Positions 8,366 to 17,439 of a DNA stretch of 64,000 nucleotides are shown piece by piece. The stretch is from Micromonospora sp. ATCC 39149 (lineage in GTDB: Bacteria; Actinomycetota; Actinomycetes; Mycobacteriales; Micromonosporaceae), in contig NZ_GG657738.1 of the NCBI RefSeq assembly GCF_000158815.1, positions 4,695,498 through 4,759,497 of the forward strand. The letters run 5' to 3'. The position numbers and the translations under genes were made by a program. Numbering within the stretch: the stretch's first letter is position 1; each line of letters begins with the position of its first letter. The notes under the pieces are model-generated. The model was not told the origin of the DNA. It was given only the letters and a program-made list of their open reading frames with translations, and searched no databases.

Positions 8366-9592
8366 ATGGTGAGTGATGCTGTCCTCCAGTTGTCAGACCT
8401 CGTTTATCCTTTTGAACGGCAAGAGCTGGGGTCACCTTCACCGATCTATGACTGGCTGCGGGAGCATCACCCCCTGGCCCGCGTCCGCACCGCCTACGGG
8501 ACCGATGCCTGGCTGGTCAGTGGGCATAAGGAAGTCAGGGCCGTGCTGGTCGACGAGCGCTTCAGCGCCGGGACGCCGACCACCGCCGGCATCGAGGCAG
8601 CCGAGCCGGAGGACGATCCGGCAAAGGCGTTGTTCAATCTCGACCCGCCCGATCACACCAGGCTGAGGCGCGTTTCCGCTCCCTTCTTCACGGTTTCCCA
8701 AGTAAAGTCACTCAGGCCGAGGTTGGAACGAATCGCCGACGGGCTTGTCGATGCGATGGTGGATTCTGGTGCCCCTGCCGACCTCGTTCAGGCTTATGTC
8801 CATCCACTCGTCTCCGGCACACTCTGGGAAGTCTTGGAGGTGTCGGAGGATCTGCTTCCGGCGTTTCGTGCGTGGGCCGACGAGCTTCGGGAGATCAGAG
8901 AACCATCGTGGGATCCGGACCCGGCCACAAATCCCGTCCTCATCAACCGGATCAAGTTGCGGCGTACGATGCAGGCACTTATCGCGGAACGGCGGAGAAA
9001 TCCGGGCGACGACATAGTCAGCAAATTCCTGGCGGCCCGGGAGCGCGGCGAAATAGTTGACGAACCAGAGCTGATAGTTCAACTGACCGGAATGGTTCTA
9101 GGTGGAATCGAACCCACGTTCAACATGATGGGTCTCGCGCTACTCACCACACTTTCAGAACCCGGTCTGTTGCGCCGGATGCGGGACGACCCCGACACCA
9201 TCGGGGCGGCGGTGGAGGAGATGCTGCGCTACCACGCGCCGACCGACATCGGTTTCGTGCGGGTCGCGAAAACCGACGTCGAGATATTCGACGCCCACAT
9301 CAAGAAGGGCGACGTGCTGATCGTCGCCCTGGCCTCGGCGAACCGGGACGCCACCGTCATACCCGACGCCCACCGGCTGGACGTCACCCGCACGGAGAAC
9401 CCGCACGTGGCGTTCGGGTACGGCCGGCACCACTGCCTCGGCGCGCACCTGGCCCGCCTGGAGATCGGAACGGCCCTGGCCGTGCTCGCCCGCCGACTGC
9501 CGGGCCTGCGCCTGGCCGTGCCGTTCGAGTCGGTGCCCCGCAGGCTTGCGCTGGCCCAGTTCGGCCCCGAGGAGTTGACCGTCACATGGTGA
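8366..9592 (+). CDS. cytochrome P450 (thiopeptide tailoring)
   Basis: A 408-residue soluble P450. The haem-binding loop is FGYGRHHCLG with the ligand at about Cys357. The I-helix motif is L-G-G-I-E-P-T (usual A/G-G-x-x-T form) and the K-helix has E-E-M-L-R. Thiostrepton uses two P450s: one dihydroxylates core Ile10 and one epoxidises the quinaldate. The core here keeps Ile10, so either reaction is possible and sequence alone does not decide; a second P450 may lie left of the window. The ATG at 8366 has a GGGGGAAC ribosome site. The central part (about 8690-9120) is noticeably lower in GC than the neighbouring genes, consistent with a different history or weaker codon selection. The next gene overlaps its end by 7 bp. 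Confidence 0.88.
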   Translation: MVSDAVLQLSDLVYPFERQELGSPSPIYDWLREHHPLARVRTAYGTDAWLVSGHKEVRAVLVDERFSAGTPTTAGIEAAEPEDDPAKALFNLDPPDHTRLRRVSAPFFTVSQVKSLRPRLERIADGLVDAMVDSGAPADLVQAYVHPLVSGTLWEVLEVSEDLLPAFRAWADELREIREPSWDPDPATNPVLINRIKLRRTMQALIAERRRNPGDDIVSKFLAARERGEIVDEPELIVQLTGMVLGGIEPTFNMMGLALLTTLSEPGLLRRMRDDPDTIGAAVEEMLRYHAPTDIGFVRVAKTDVEIFDAHIKKGDVLIVALASANRDATVIPDAHRLDVTRTENPHVAFGYGRHHCLGAHLARLEIGTALAVLARRLPGLRLAVPFESVPRRLALAQFGPEELTVTW

Positions 9593-10476
9593 GCGGCGCG
9601 GCGATGGCGGCGGAGCCCGGACGGGACGGCGCGACCACCGCCGTCAAGTACCAGGTGGCCGAGGCGTACGACCGGGTGGCCGACGCGTTCGCGGACGACC
9701 CGTTGACCACGCCGGTGGCCCGCCGGCTGATCGACTTCGTGGGCCTGACCGCCGGGCAGCGCGTCCTCGACATCGGCTGCGGCCGTGGCGCGGTGCTGTT
9801 GCAGGCAGCCGCCGTCGTGGGCCCCACCGGCCGGGCGGTCGGTGTCGACCTCGCCCCCAGGATGGTGGAGCACACGGCCCGGGACGTCGCCGCGCGGGGA
9901 CTGGCCCACGTCGAGGTGCGGCTGGCGGACGGCGAACACCTGGACGAGTCGCCCCGCAGCTACGACGTGGTGCTCGCCAGCATGGTCATGCACGCCATGG
10001 ACGACCCGGCCGGAGCGCTGCGGGCCTACCGGACGCTGCTGCGTCCCGGCGGGCGGGTCGGCATCGCCGAGTTCGCTGGCGCGGACGAGAGATGGGCCGC
10101 CGCGATGTCGGTACTCGCCCAGTTCATCGATCCGCAGGCGTTGCCCCGGCAGACCGCGATGCCAGCGGGTGCCGTGCTGCTGTCGTCGACGCAGGGGGTC
10201 CTCGACGCGCTCGGTGAGGCCGGGTTCGGCGAGGCGGAGGTGGTCGAGGTCACCCAGGAGGTGCCGTTCGACAGCCCACGGCAGTGGTGGGAGTGGACCG
10301 AACGGCACGGCGTCGCCTCGTTCGTCGCGCTCATCCCCGACGCGCGACGCGTGGCGGCGGAGGACGCGGTCTCCCGCGAACTGGACGCCCTGCGGGACGC
10401 CGACGGCCGGCTGGTCTACCGGCTGCCGATCCGCCTGGCCCGGGCCACCGCCCCGATCGCAGGCACGACCACATGA
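9586..10476 (+). CDS. class I SAM-dependent methyltransferase
   Basis: A 296-residue Rossmann-type methyltransferase. Motif I is V-L-D-I-G-C-G-R-G (residues about 61-69), the acidic loop G-V-D-L-A-P-R-M follows, and the later L-L-R-P-G-G-R-V-G is typical of the UbiE/small-molecule group. The substrate is unknown. In this setting it could methylate a sugar added by the glycosyltransferase two genes downstream, or a position on the peptide or quinaldate. Start ATG 9586 overlaps the P450 stop; ATG 9604 is an alternative. It ends with an ATGA overlap into the next gene, so it is part of one coupled operon. Confidence 0.8.
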   Translation: MVSGAAMAAEPGRDGATTAVKYQVAEAYDRVADAFADDPLTTPVARRLIDFVGLTAGQRVLDIGCGRGAVLLQAAAVVGPTGRAVGVDLAPRMVEHTARDVAARGLAHVEVRLADGEHLDESPRSYDVVLASMVMHAMDDPAGALRAYRTLLRPGGRVGIAEFAGADERWAAAMSVLAQFIDPQALPRQTAMPAGAVLLSSTQGVLDALGEAGFGEAEVVEVTQEVPFDSPRQWWEWTERHGVASFVALIPDARRVAAEDAVSRELDALRDADGRLVYRLPIRLARATAPIAGTTT

Positions 10477-11522
10477 GCCGGTCAGGGATGGTCATCGGCG
10501 CGACCGGCCAGCTCGGCGTCGCCGTCGTGGCCCGCCTCGTCGCGGCGGGGTACGACGTGACGGCGGTGAGCCGCGGCACCCGCCCCGCGCCCTGGCCCGA
10601 CTCCGACCGGGTGCGCGTCGTGCACGCCGACCGGGACGACGACGCGAGCCTGCGCCGCGCGGTGGGGGGCGGCTGTGACCTCGTGGTGGACTGCGTCGGC
10701 GCGACGCCCGACCACGCGCGGCAGTGGCGCGATCTCGCGGGTGAGGTGGGGTCGGTGGCGGTCGTCTCGACGGCCGCCGTCTACGCCGACGCCGTGGGCC
10801 GCACCCTGGAGACGGCGGCGGCCGGGCGGGCCCCCGATTTCGACGGGCCACGTAGGGAGACCGACCGCACCGTCGAGCCGGGTACCGGTTCGTACGCCGC
10901 CGTGCGGCGGGCGTTCGAACTCGCCATGATCGATATCGACGACCTGGATGTGACGGTGCTCCGGCCCGGCGCGCTGTACGGCGTCGGCGGCGTGTTCCTG
11001 CGCGAGTGGTACCTCGTGCGGCGGGTGCTCGACGGGCGGTCCCGGGTGATCCTCGCGCACCGGGGAACCAACCGCTGGCACGGCACGGCGACGGAGAACC
11101 TCGCTGCCCTGGCGGTGCACTGCGCTGCCCTGCCCGGCCGTCGGGTGCTCAACGCCGCCGACGCGCAGGCCCCGACCGTCCTGGACATCACCCGCCTGGT
11201 CGGTGAGCGCCTCGGCCACCACTTCGAGGTGGTGCCGCTGGACGGCGGCCCGGCCGCCGGGGTGGGCAACAGCCCCTGGTCGTCGTCGCGCTCGGGGCTC
11301 GTCCTCGACCTCTCCGCCGCCAGCGCTCTCGGCTTCACCCCACCGGTCGACCACCGGACCGCGATCGCGGACGCCGCCGCGTCGCTGTACGAGCGGGCCA
11401 AGGCGGGCGCCCCGGAACTGCGACCACTGCTGGACGGCGACCCGTTCGGGCACCACGACTACGCCGCCGAGGACGCGTGGCTCGCCGGCCACCCGACCGG
11501 CCAGCCGGAGTCGGCCCGATGA
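10473..11522 (+). CDS. NAD(P)-dependent epimerase/dehydratase-like SDR
   Basis: A 349-residue extended short-chain dehydrogenase. The nucleotide-binding motif G-A-T-G-Q-L-G is at residues 8-14. The usual Y-x-x-x-K catalytic pair appears as Y-A-A-V-R in GSYAAVRRAFE, so the Lys is replaced by Arg; activity may be altered or another residue may serve. It lies between a methyltransferase and a glycosyltransferase, which hints at a nucleotide-sugar or peptide-bound ketone substrate, but no other deoxysugar genes are visible. Start and stop both overlap their neighbours by four bases (ATGA). Confidence 0.7.
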   Translation: MSRSGMVIGATGQLGVAVVARLVAAGYDVTAVSRGTRPAPWPDSDRVRVVHADRDDDASLRRAVGGGCDLVVDCVGATPDHARQWRDLAGEVGSVAVVSTAAVYADAVGRTLETAAAGRAPDFDGPRRETDRTVEPGTGSYAAVRRAFELAMIDIDDLDVTVLRPGALYGVGGVFLREWYLVRRVLDGRSRVILAHRGTNRWHGTATENLAALAVHCAALPGRRVLNAADAQAPTVLDITRLVGERLGHHFEVVPLDGGPAAGVGNSPWSSSRSGLVLDLSAASALGFTPPVDHRTAIADAAASLYERAKAGAPELRPLLDGDPFGHHDYAAEDAWLAGHPTGQPESAR

Positions 11523-12826
11523 GGGTGCTCGTGTACGCGTACGGCACGCGCGGCGACGTGCAGCCCTACCTGGCGCTGGCCTACGCCCTCCACCGGGAGG
11601 GACACCAGGCCGTGCTGGCCGCTCCCGCCCGGTTCCGGTCCCTCGCCGAGCAGTACGGGGTGGGCTTCGCCCCACGCGACGACGAGTGGCTGGGCATCCT
11701 CAACGACCCGGACGTGCGCCGGATCCTGGAGCGCGGTGGTTTCCGGGGCGGTCTGGACAGCTCCCGCCGCAAGCAGGTGCAGCAGCGGCTGCGCACCGAG
11801 TTCTCCCGCCTGTTGCCGAAGATCCTCGACGACACCTGGGCGGCGGCCGGCGGCGGCGCCGACCTCGTCGTGCACTCCCAGGAGTTCGTGGACCAGGGGC
11901 AGCAGGTCGCTGAGGCGCTCGGGGTGCCGGCCGTGCTCGCGCTGCTGCACCCGTACGTCGTCCCGTCGTGGCAGTACCCGAGCGCGCTGTTCCGGTTCGA
12001 CGCGAAACTGCCCGGCGTAGTCAAGCGGCTGAGCTACGTTCCGCTGCGGTTCCTGCGCCTGGAAACCGCCACCGTGCAGCGCTGGCGCAGCGAGCGGCTC
12101 GGCCTCCCCCCGCGGCGCGGACAGTACGACATGCTGCGCCAGCCCGACGGGAGCCGAACGACCGTGCTGCACGGGTTCAGCCGCCACCTGGTCGCGCCCG
12201 CGAGCGACTGGCCGAGCGGCGTGCACACGACCGGCTTCTGGCTGCTGCCCAGCGAGGGCCGGTGGAGTCCCCCGGACCCGCTGGTGCGGTTCCTCGACTC
12301 GGGGCCGCCGCCGGTGTTCGTCGGTTTCGGCAGCCTCAGCGGCGACGACCCGCGCCGGATGGGCGAGATCGTCGTGGCGGCCGTCCGGAACCTCGGTGTC
12401 CGGGCCGTGGTCAGCGGCGGGTGGGACAGCATCCGGATCGACGTGCCCCCCGACGACGTCTTCGTCCTCGACCAGGCGCCGTTCGACTGGCTGTTGCCCC
12501 GGCTGCGGCTCGCGGTGCACGCCGGCTCGGCCGGCGTCGCGAACGAGGCCCTCGCGGCCGGCATCCCGCACGTGTCCTGCCCGATGCACCGCGAGCAGGA
12601 GCTGTGGGGCGACCAGCTGCACCGGCTCGGGCTCGCGCCGCCGCCGATCCGGCAGCGCGACCTGACTGCGGACAACCTCACCGCGGCGATGCGTACGGCG
12701 CTGCGCGACGTCGACATGGCCGAGCGGGCCCGCCAGGTCCGCGAACAGGTCCGGGCCGAGGACGGGGCGCGTGCCGCGGTGCGGATTCTCGAACACGTCC
12801 ACGCGGAACGGTCCGTTCGCCGGTGA
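11519..12826 (+). CDS. GT1-family glycosyltransferase
   Basis: A 435-residue GT-B glycosyltransferase. The N-terminal acceptor domain begins MRVLVYAYGTRGDVQPYLAL, a hallmark of the family. The C-terminal donor domain has F-V-G-F-G-S-L and the donor-binding block H-A-G-S-A-G-V-A-N-E-A-L-A-A-G-I-P-H. It would transfer a sugar from a nucleotide donor to the thiopeptide, its quinaldate moiety or a biosynthetic intermediate. Thiostrepton itself has no sugar, so this gene separates the cluster from the thiostrepton and siomycin types. Sch 40832, a thiostrepton-like compound from Micromonospora carbonacea that I recall as glycosylated, is a candidate relative of the product. ATG 11519 overlaps the upstream stop. 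Confidence 0.85.
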   Translation: MRVLVYAYGTRGDVQPYLALAYALHREGHQAVLAAPARFRSLAEQYGVGFAPRDDEWLGILNDPDVRRILERGGFRGGLDSSRRKQVQQRLRTEFSRLLPKILDDTWAAAGGGADLVVHSQEFVDQGQQVAEALGVPAVLALLHPYVVPSWQYPSALFRFDAKLPGVVKRLSYVPLRFLRLETATVQRWRSERLGLPPRRGQYDMLRQPDGSRTTVLHGFSRHLVAPASDWPSGVHTTGFWLLPSEGRWSPPDPLVRFLDSGPPPVFVGFGSLSGDDPRRMGEIVVAAVRNLGVRAVVSGGWDSIRIDVPPDDVFVLDQAPFDWLLPRLRLAVHAGSAGVANEALAAGIPHVSCPMHREQELWGDQLHRLGLAPPPIRQRDLTADNLTAAMRTALRDVDMAERARQVREQVRAEDGARAAVRILEHVHAERSVRR

Positions 12827-12919
12827 GCGGTGACCTGCGCGTCGGAGTCCGTCCGACCCGTCAGTGGGCCTCCCGGCCGCCGCTGCCCCGGGCCCGGGGC
12901 ATTCCGAAGGAGAGCGCGA

Positions 12920-14620
12920 ATGAGTAATGGCCTGGTGGTCCTGGTCAACCCGAACCTGGTGCACCCGCCGATCGCGCCGTACGCGCTGGATGTGCTCACC
13001 ACCTCGCTGGAGGCGGCGGGTTTCGAGGTGGCGGTGCTGGACCTCACGTTCCACCGGGACGACGTCGCGTCGGTGCTGCGCGGGTACCTCACCGAGCACC
13101 GGCCGCTCCTCGTCGGCGTCACGATCCGCAACACCGACACGGTGTACGCCCTGGAACGGCGGCCACCGTTCCTCGTCGGGCACCGGGAGATCATCGAGGA
13201 GATCCGGCGGCTGACGGACGCACCGCTGGTGGTGGGCGGGGTCGGCTTCTCCACGATGCCGCACGCGCTCGTCGACTACTTCAACGTCGAGTACGGCGTG
13301 CGGGGCCCCGGCGAGGTCGTCATCTGCGAACTGGCCGCGGCGCTGCGCGCCGGCCGGCCCCCGTCAAGCGTGCCGGGCCTGCTGGTCAACGAGGGCGGCG
13401 GCCGGGTGGTCCGGACGCCGGCGCCGGCCGGGACCCCCGACGGCGGCAGCATGGTCTGGCAGGTGAACCGGGTGTCGCCGTACGTGCGCCGCTCCGGCGT
13501 GCCCCTGCGGGTGGACAACCTCGCCTACTACCGCAGCGGCGGCCTGGGCAGCATCCTGACCAAGAACGGCTGCCCCTACCGGTGCGCGCACTGCGTGGAA
13601 CCGAACGCCAAGGGCACTAGCTTCGCGGGCCGGGACACTGCCGCCGTGGTCGACGAGATGGAGATGCTGCTCGCCCAGGGCATCCACGATCTGCACACCA
13701 CGGACAGCGAGTTCAACCTCAACATCGCCGGCAGCAAGAACCTGCTCCGCGAGATCGTCCGCCGCAAGGACGCCGACCACGGCAGCCCGTTGCACCAACT
13801 GCGGTTGTGGGTCTACTGCCAGCCCGCGCCCTTCGACGAGGAGTTCGCCGAACTGCTGGCCGCGGCGGGCTGCGCTGGGATCAACGTCGGGGCCGACCAC
13901 GTGCGCCACGACCTGCTCGACAGCTGGAAGGTCACCGCCGGGGGGCGGCGCTACTACCGGCACGAGGACACCGAGCGGCTGGTGAAGCTCTGCCACAAGA
14001 ACGACATGTTGACGATGGTGGAGGCCCTGTTCGGGATGCCGGGCGAGACGCCGCGCACCATGCGGGAGTGCGTGGACGAGTTCCTCGGGCTCGACGCGAC
14101 CGTGACCGGGTTCAGCCTCGGCCTCCGGCTGTTTCCGTACATCCCGCTCGGAGCTTCGGTCGCCGCCCAGTCGGCGGGCGTGCGCACCGTGCCGGGGGTG
14201 CGCGCGAACACCGGCTCGGGGCCCATCCTCCTCAAGCCCCTGGCCGAGTGCCGGGACGCGGTGGAGTACGAACGGCAGTTCGTGTTCGACCCGGCGGGCG
14301 AGTTCCGGCTGCTGTGCTACCTGTCGCCCGACCTGCCGGGGGGCGACGGGCCGCAGGCGGGCTGGGAGGAGGCCCTCGAACTGCTCTGGAGCATGGTGCC
14401 GGCGGCGGAGCTGCACCGAGTCATGCTGCCCACCATCGCTGGGATCAGCGAACACGACAACAACTACGCCGACAACCCGTTCCTGCTCGACCTCGTCCGG
14501 CAGGGCTACACGGGTGCCTTCTGGGCGCACTGGCGCGACCGCGCGGAGATCATGCGGGCCGGCGGGGCCGGGGTCCTGGTGAGCGCCGGTGGGGAAGGGG
14601 TCGGTGACGATGCCTGGTGA
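12920..14620 (+). CDS. tsrM: B12-dependent radical SAM tryptophan 2-C-methyltransferase (TsrM-like)
   Basis: A 566-residue protein with an N-terminal cobalamin-binding domain (residues about 1-170, MSNGLVVLVNPNLVHPPIAP at the start) and a radical SAM barrel. The [4Fe-4S] ligands are Cys218, Cys222 and Cys225 in NGCPYRCAHC. TsrM methylates C2 of L-tryptophan, the first step of the thiostrepton quinaldic acid. The lengths are similar and the classic D-x-H-x-x-G B12 motif is not evident, as reported for TsrM. The clean AAGGAGAG ribosome site before ATG 12920 and a 93-base gap after the glycosyltransferase gene mark the start of a sub-operon for quinaldate synthesis. The assignment is by recognition plus cluster context; another B12 radical SAM methylase is the alternative. 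Confidence 0.82.
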   Translation: MSNGLVVLVNPNLVHPPIAPYALDVLTTSLEAAGFEVAVLDLTFHRDDVASVLRGYLTEHRPLLVGVTIRNTDTVYALERRPPFLVGHREIIEEIRRLTDAPLVVGGVGFSTMPHALVDYFNVEYGVRGPGEVVICELAAALRAGRPPSSVPGLLVNEGGGRVVRTPAPAGTPDGGSMVWQVNRVSPYVRRSGVPLRVDNLAYYRSGGLGSILTKNGCPYRCAHCVEPNAKGTSFAGRDTAAVVDEMEMLLAQGIHDLHTTDSEFNLNIAGSKNLLREIVRRKDADHGSPLHQLRLWVYCQPAPFDEEFAELLAAAGCAGINVGADHVRHDLLDSWKVTAGGRRYYRHEDTERLVKLCHKNDMLTMVEALFGMPGETPRTMRECVDEFLGLDATVTGFSLGLRLFPYIPLGASVAAQSAGVRTVPGVRANTGSGPILLKPLAECRDAVEYERQFVFDPAGEFRLLCYLSPDLPGGDGPQAGWEEALELLWSMVPAAELHRVMLPTIAGISEHDNNYADNPFLLDLVRQGYTGAFWAHWRDRAEIMRAGGAGVLVSAGGEGVGDDAW

Positions 14621-15467
14621 GGCCGTCCCCGGCACCTCGGTAGCGGTCGTCACCGGAGCGGGGCGGGGGATCGGGCGGGCGATCGCGCTCGGACTCGCCG
14701 GCCGGGGCGTGTCCGTCGGTCTCCTGGGGCGCGACCTCGCGCGGCTGGAGGCCGTCGCCCAGGCGTGCGCGGCGCACGGGTCCGCCGCCGCCGTCGCCGT
14801 GGCGGACGTCCGCGACGCGCGGGCCGTCCGCGATGCCGTGGCCGCCGTCGAGGGGCAACTCGGCCCGATCGACCTGCTGGTGAACAACGCGGGTGCCATC
14901 GACCGCGCCGAGGCGCACCTGTGGGAGGCCGATCCGGACGACTGGTGGTGGGTCTTCGACGTCAACTTTCGGGGCTCGGTCAACCTGTGCCAGGCCGTGC
15001 TTCCGGCGATGGTGGCCCGCCGCCACGGCCGGATCGTCAACCTCAACTCCATGGCGGCAATCCGGCAGGACCACCGCTACACCGCCTACCGCGCCGCCAA
15101 GGCGGCACTGCTGGCCCTCACCGGAACGCTCTGCGGTCCACTCGCCGAGCAGGGAGTGACGGTGCTGGAGCTGAGCCCGGGCGCGGTCGAGACGGACATG
15201 ACCCGCGGCATGGCGATGTTCGCCGGGCGAACCGACTGGACCAGCGTCGACCTCGTCGTCGACGCGATCGTCCGTGCGTCCAGGGGCGAGCTGGACGGGC
15301 TGTCGGGCATGTTCCTGCACGTCCCGGTCGACGATCTGACCGAACTGGCCCACCACGCCGACGACCTGCGCCGCACCGGCGCGCGGACCCTGCGGCTGAG
15401 CCCGGCCGGACCGTCGGATCCGCTCGCGCCGCTGCTGGGACGACGACCTTCCGGAGTACGGAGATGA
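14610..15467 (+). CDS. short-chain dehydrogenase/reductase (probable quinaldate ketoreductase)
   Basis: A 285-residue classical SDR. The cofactor motif is T-G-A-G-R-G-I-G, the N-N-A-G strand follows, and the catalytic residues are Ser in NLNSMAA and Tyr/Lys in Y-R-A-A-K. In thiostrepton biosynthesis a ketoreductase reduces the acetyl ketone of the quinaldate to a stereodefined alcohol; this gene sits between the TsrM-like and aminotransferase genes, which fits that step. The substrate is inferred from context only. ATG 14610 overlaps the end of the radical SAM gene by 11 bases. Confidence 0.8.
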   Translation: MPGEAVPGTSVAVVTGAGRGIGRAIALGLAGRGVSVGLLGRDLARLEAVAQACAAHGSAAAVAVADVRDARAVRDAVAAVEGQLGPIDLLVNNAGAIDRAEAHLWEADPDDWWWVFDVNFRGSVNLCQAVLPAMVARRHGRIVNLNSMAAIRQDHRYTAYRAAKAALLALTGTLCGPLAEQGVTVLELSPGAVETDMTRGMAMFAGRTDWTSVDLVVDAIVRASRGELDGLSGMFLHVPVDDLTELAHHADDLRRTGARTLRLSPAGPSDPLAPLLGRRPSGVRR

Positions 15468-16564
15468 CGGTGCCGGCCTTCCTACGCGCTGACCTGTCCG
15501 CTAGCCCGCAGGCCCGGCCGGCGGAACCGGCCCCCGTCCGGCTGGCGCACAACGAGCTGCCCTTCCCACCCCTGCCGTCCGTGGTGGCCGCACTACGGCA
15601 GGCGCTGACGGACGCCCACCGGTACCCGGACCCGGCCGCCACCCGGCTCGGCCGCCGCCTCGGCGAGCTGCTCGGGGTCCCGGAGTCCGACGTGGTGGTC
15701 GGCCCCGGGTCCGCGGTGCTCCTCCAGCACCTGGTGCAGGCGACCTGCACGCCCGCCGATGCCGTCCTGTTCGGCTGGCCGTCGTTCGAGGCGTACCCGT
15801 TCGTCGCCGACGTGCTGGGCGTCGGCCGGCGGGCTGTGGCGCTCGACGCCACCGGCGGTCACGACCTGGACCGGATGCTCGACGCCGTCACACCGGCGAC
15901 CCGGCTTCTGATCATCTGCAATCCGAACAACCCGACCGGCGCCGTGGTGGCGCGGCAGCGGATCGCGGAGCTGGTGGACGCCGTGCCCGACCACGTGCTC
16001 GTGGTCCTCGACGAGGCGTACCGGGAGTTCAGCCCGGCGGTGGACGGGGTGGCCGTGTTGCGCGCCGCCCGTCGCGCCAACGTGGCCGTACTGCGGACGT
16101 TCTCCAAGGCGTACGGACTGGCGGGCCTGCGGGTCGGGTACTGCATCGCCCCGGGCCCCGTCGCCGCCGCGCTGCGGAAGGTCACCCTGCCCTTCACCGT
16201 CACCGCAGCGGCCCAGCTCGCCGCCCTGGCGAGCCTGGACGCCGGTGACGAACTCGCCGGGCGGGTCCGCGAGGTGGTGACGGAGCGCGAACGCGTACGC
16301 GCGGCCCTGGAGTCGATGGGCCGGCCCTGCCCACCGTCGCACGGGAACTTCCTGTGGCTGCCCTCGGTGCCGGACGCGGACGCCTTCGCGGCCCACTGCG
16401 CCTCGGCCGGGGTCCACGTCCGGGCGGTGCCCGGCGAGGGGGTGCGGGTGACCGTCGGCGGCGTCGGGGACAACGAGGCGTTCCTGCGCGCCGCGGCGTC
16501 GTTCCCCGGCGGGTGGCACCGGTCGGGCGCGGCGTCCGACCGTACGGCGTGGAGGGAAGACTGA
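15464..16564 (+). CDS. PLP-dependent aminotransferase (HisC-like; 2-methyltryptophan transaminase candidate)
   Basis: A 366-residue fold-type I aminotransferase close to histidinol-phosphate aminotransferases. The Schiff-base lysine is about Lys215 in TFSKAYGLAGLRVGY; C-N-P-N-N-P-T-G and D-E-A-Y are also present. A histidine role is unlikely in this context. Thiostrepton's pathway uses a transaminase to turn 2-methyltryptophan into the indolepyruvate before ring expansion, and this is the natural candidate. The start overlaps the SDR stop as ATGA and its stop overlaps the next start, so expression is coupled to the quinaldate genes. Confidence 0.82.
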   Translation: MTVPAFLRADLSASPQARPAEPAPVRLAHNELPFPPLPSVVAALRQALTDAHRYPDPAATRLGRRLGELLGVPESDVVVGPGSAVLLQHLVQATCTPADAVLFGWPSFEAYPFVADVLGVGRRAVALDATGGHDLDRMLDAVTPATRLLIICNPNNPTGAVVARQRIAELVDAVPDHVLVVLDEAYREFSPAVDGVAVLRAARRANVAVLRTFSKAYGLAGLRVGYCIAPGPVAAALRKVTLPFTVTAAAQLAALASLDAGDELAGRVREVVTERERVRAALESMGRPCPPSHGNFLWLPSVPDADAFAAHCASAGVHVRAVPGEGVRVTVGGVGDNEAFLRAAASFPGGWHRSGAASDRTAWRED

Positions 16565-17439
16565 TGCTCGGGGTGAGCGGCACCGCCCGCTGGATAACGC
16601 ACGCGCGCGCCGCGGAGACCCTGCGGGCCGACCGCCTCTTCGCCGACCCGCTCGCGATCGCGCTGCTCGAGCGGATGGAACCGGAGGTCCTGACGCAGCT
16701 CCGGGAGAACCCGACACCACGTTTCGACGTGCTCGCCGTGCGGACCAGGTTCTTCGACGAGTATCTGCGCCGCGCGTCCCCTCAGCCGGGCCGACGGCAG
16801 GTGGTCATCCTGGCCGCCGGCTTCGACACCCGCGCCTTCCGGCTGGACTGGCCGCCCGACACGACGGTGTACGAGGTGGACCTTCCCGAGGTGGTCGCCC
16901 TGAAGGAGCCGTTCCTTGCCGAGCACGCCCCCCCGGAGCGGCCGTGTCACCGGGTGGCGATCCCCGCCGACCTCACCCGCGACTGGGCCGACCGGTTGTG
17001 CGGGGCCGGGTTCGACCCTGGGCGCCCCACCGTCTGGCTGGTGGAGGGGCTGCTGTACTACCTGACCGACGCCGAGGCGGAGACGCTGATCCGGCAGATC
17101 CACGCGTTGTCCGCAGCCGACAGCACGCTGGCGCTGGAGCACGTGAACCCGGACACCTACCGCGCGCCGTGGCTGAAGGACTGGCTGCGCGAGATGGGGG
17201 AGGGCGGCCGGCCGTGGCAGTCGGGGGTCGCCGACCCGGAGGAGTGGCTGTGCGCGCTCGGCTGGGACGCGCGGGTGCGCGAGCCGAGCGACCTCGCCAT
17301 CGCGCGCCGGCGCTGGGTTCCGCGCACCCCGCCACGCACCGTGCCGGGAGTGATGCGGACCTGGCTGGTCGTCGCCGGCCGGCGTCCGGCTCCCGCCGCG
17401 CGGGAAACCGCCACCACCACCCGGAAGGAGTCGCGGTGA
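16564..17439 (+). CDS. PPM1/leucine carboxyl methyltransferase-family O-methyltransferase
   Basis: A 291-residue SAM-dependent methyltransferase of the leucine carboxyl methyltransferase (PPM1) family. It has the early R-x-x-x-x-D-x-x-F-x-D-P block (residues about 19-31), the SAM motif V-I-L-A-A-G-F-D-T-R and the W-L-V-E-G-L-L-Y-Y-L helix. Enzymes of this family often esterify carboxyl groups. Thiostrepton maturation involves a C-terminal methyl ester that is later converted to the amide, so carboxyl methylation of the peptide is one possible role; an intermediate carboxylate is another. It is coupled at both ends by overlapping start and stop codons. Confidence 0.8.
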   Translation: MLGVSGTARWITHARAAETLRADRLFADPLAIALLERMEPEVLTQLRENPTPRFDVLAVRTRFFDEYLRRASPQPGRRQVVILAAGFDTRAFRLDWPPDTTVYEVDLPEVVALKEPFLAEHAPPERPCHRVAIPADLTRDWADRLCGAGFDPGRPTVWLVEGLLYYLTDAEAETLIRQIHALSAADSTLALEHVNPDTYRAPWLKDWLREMGEGGRPWQSGVADPEEWLCALGWDARVREPSDLAIARRRWVPRTPPRTVPGVMRTWLVVAGRRPAPAARETATTTRKESR

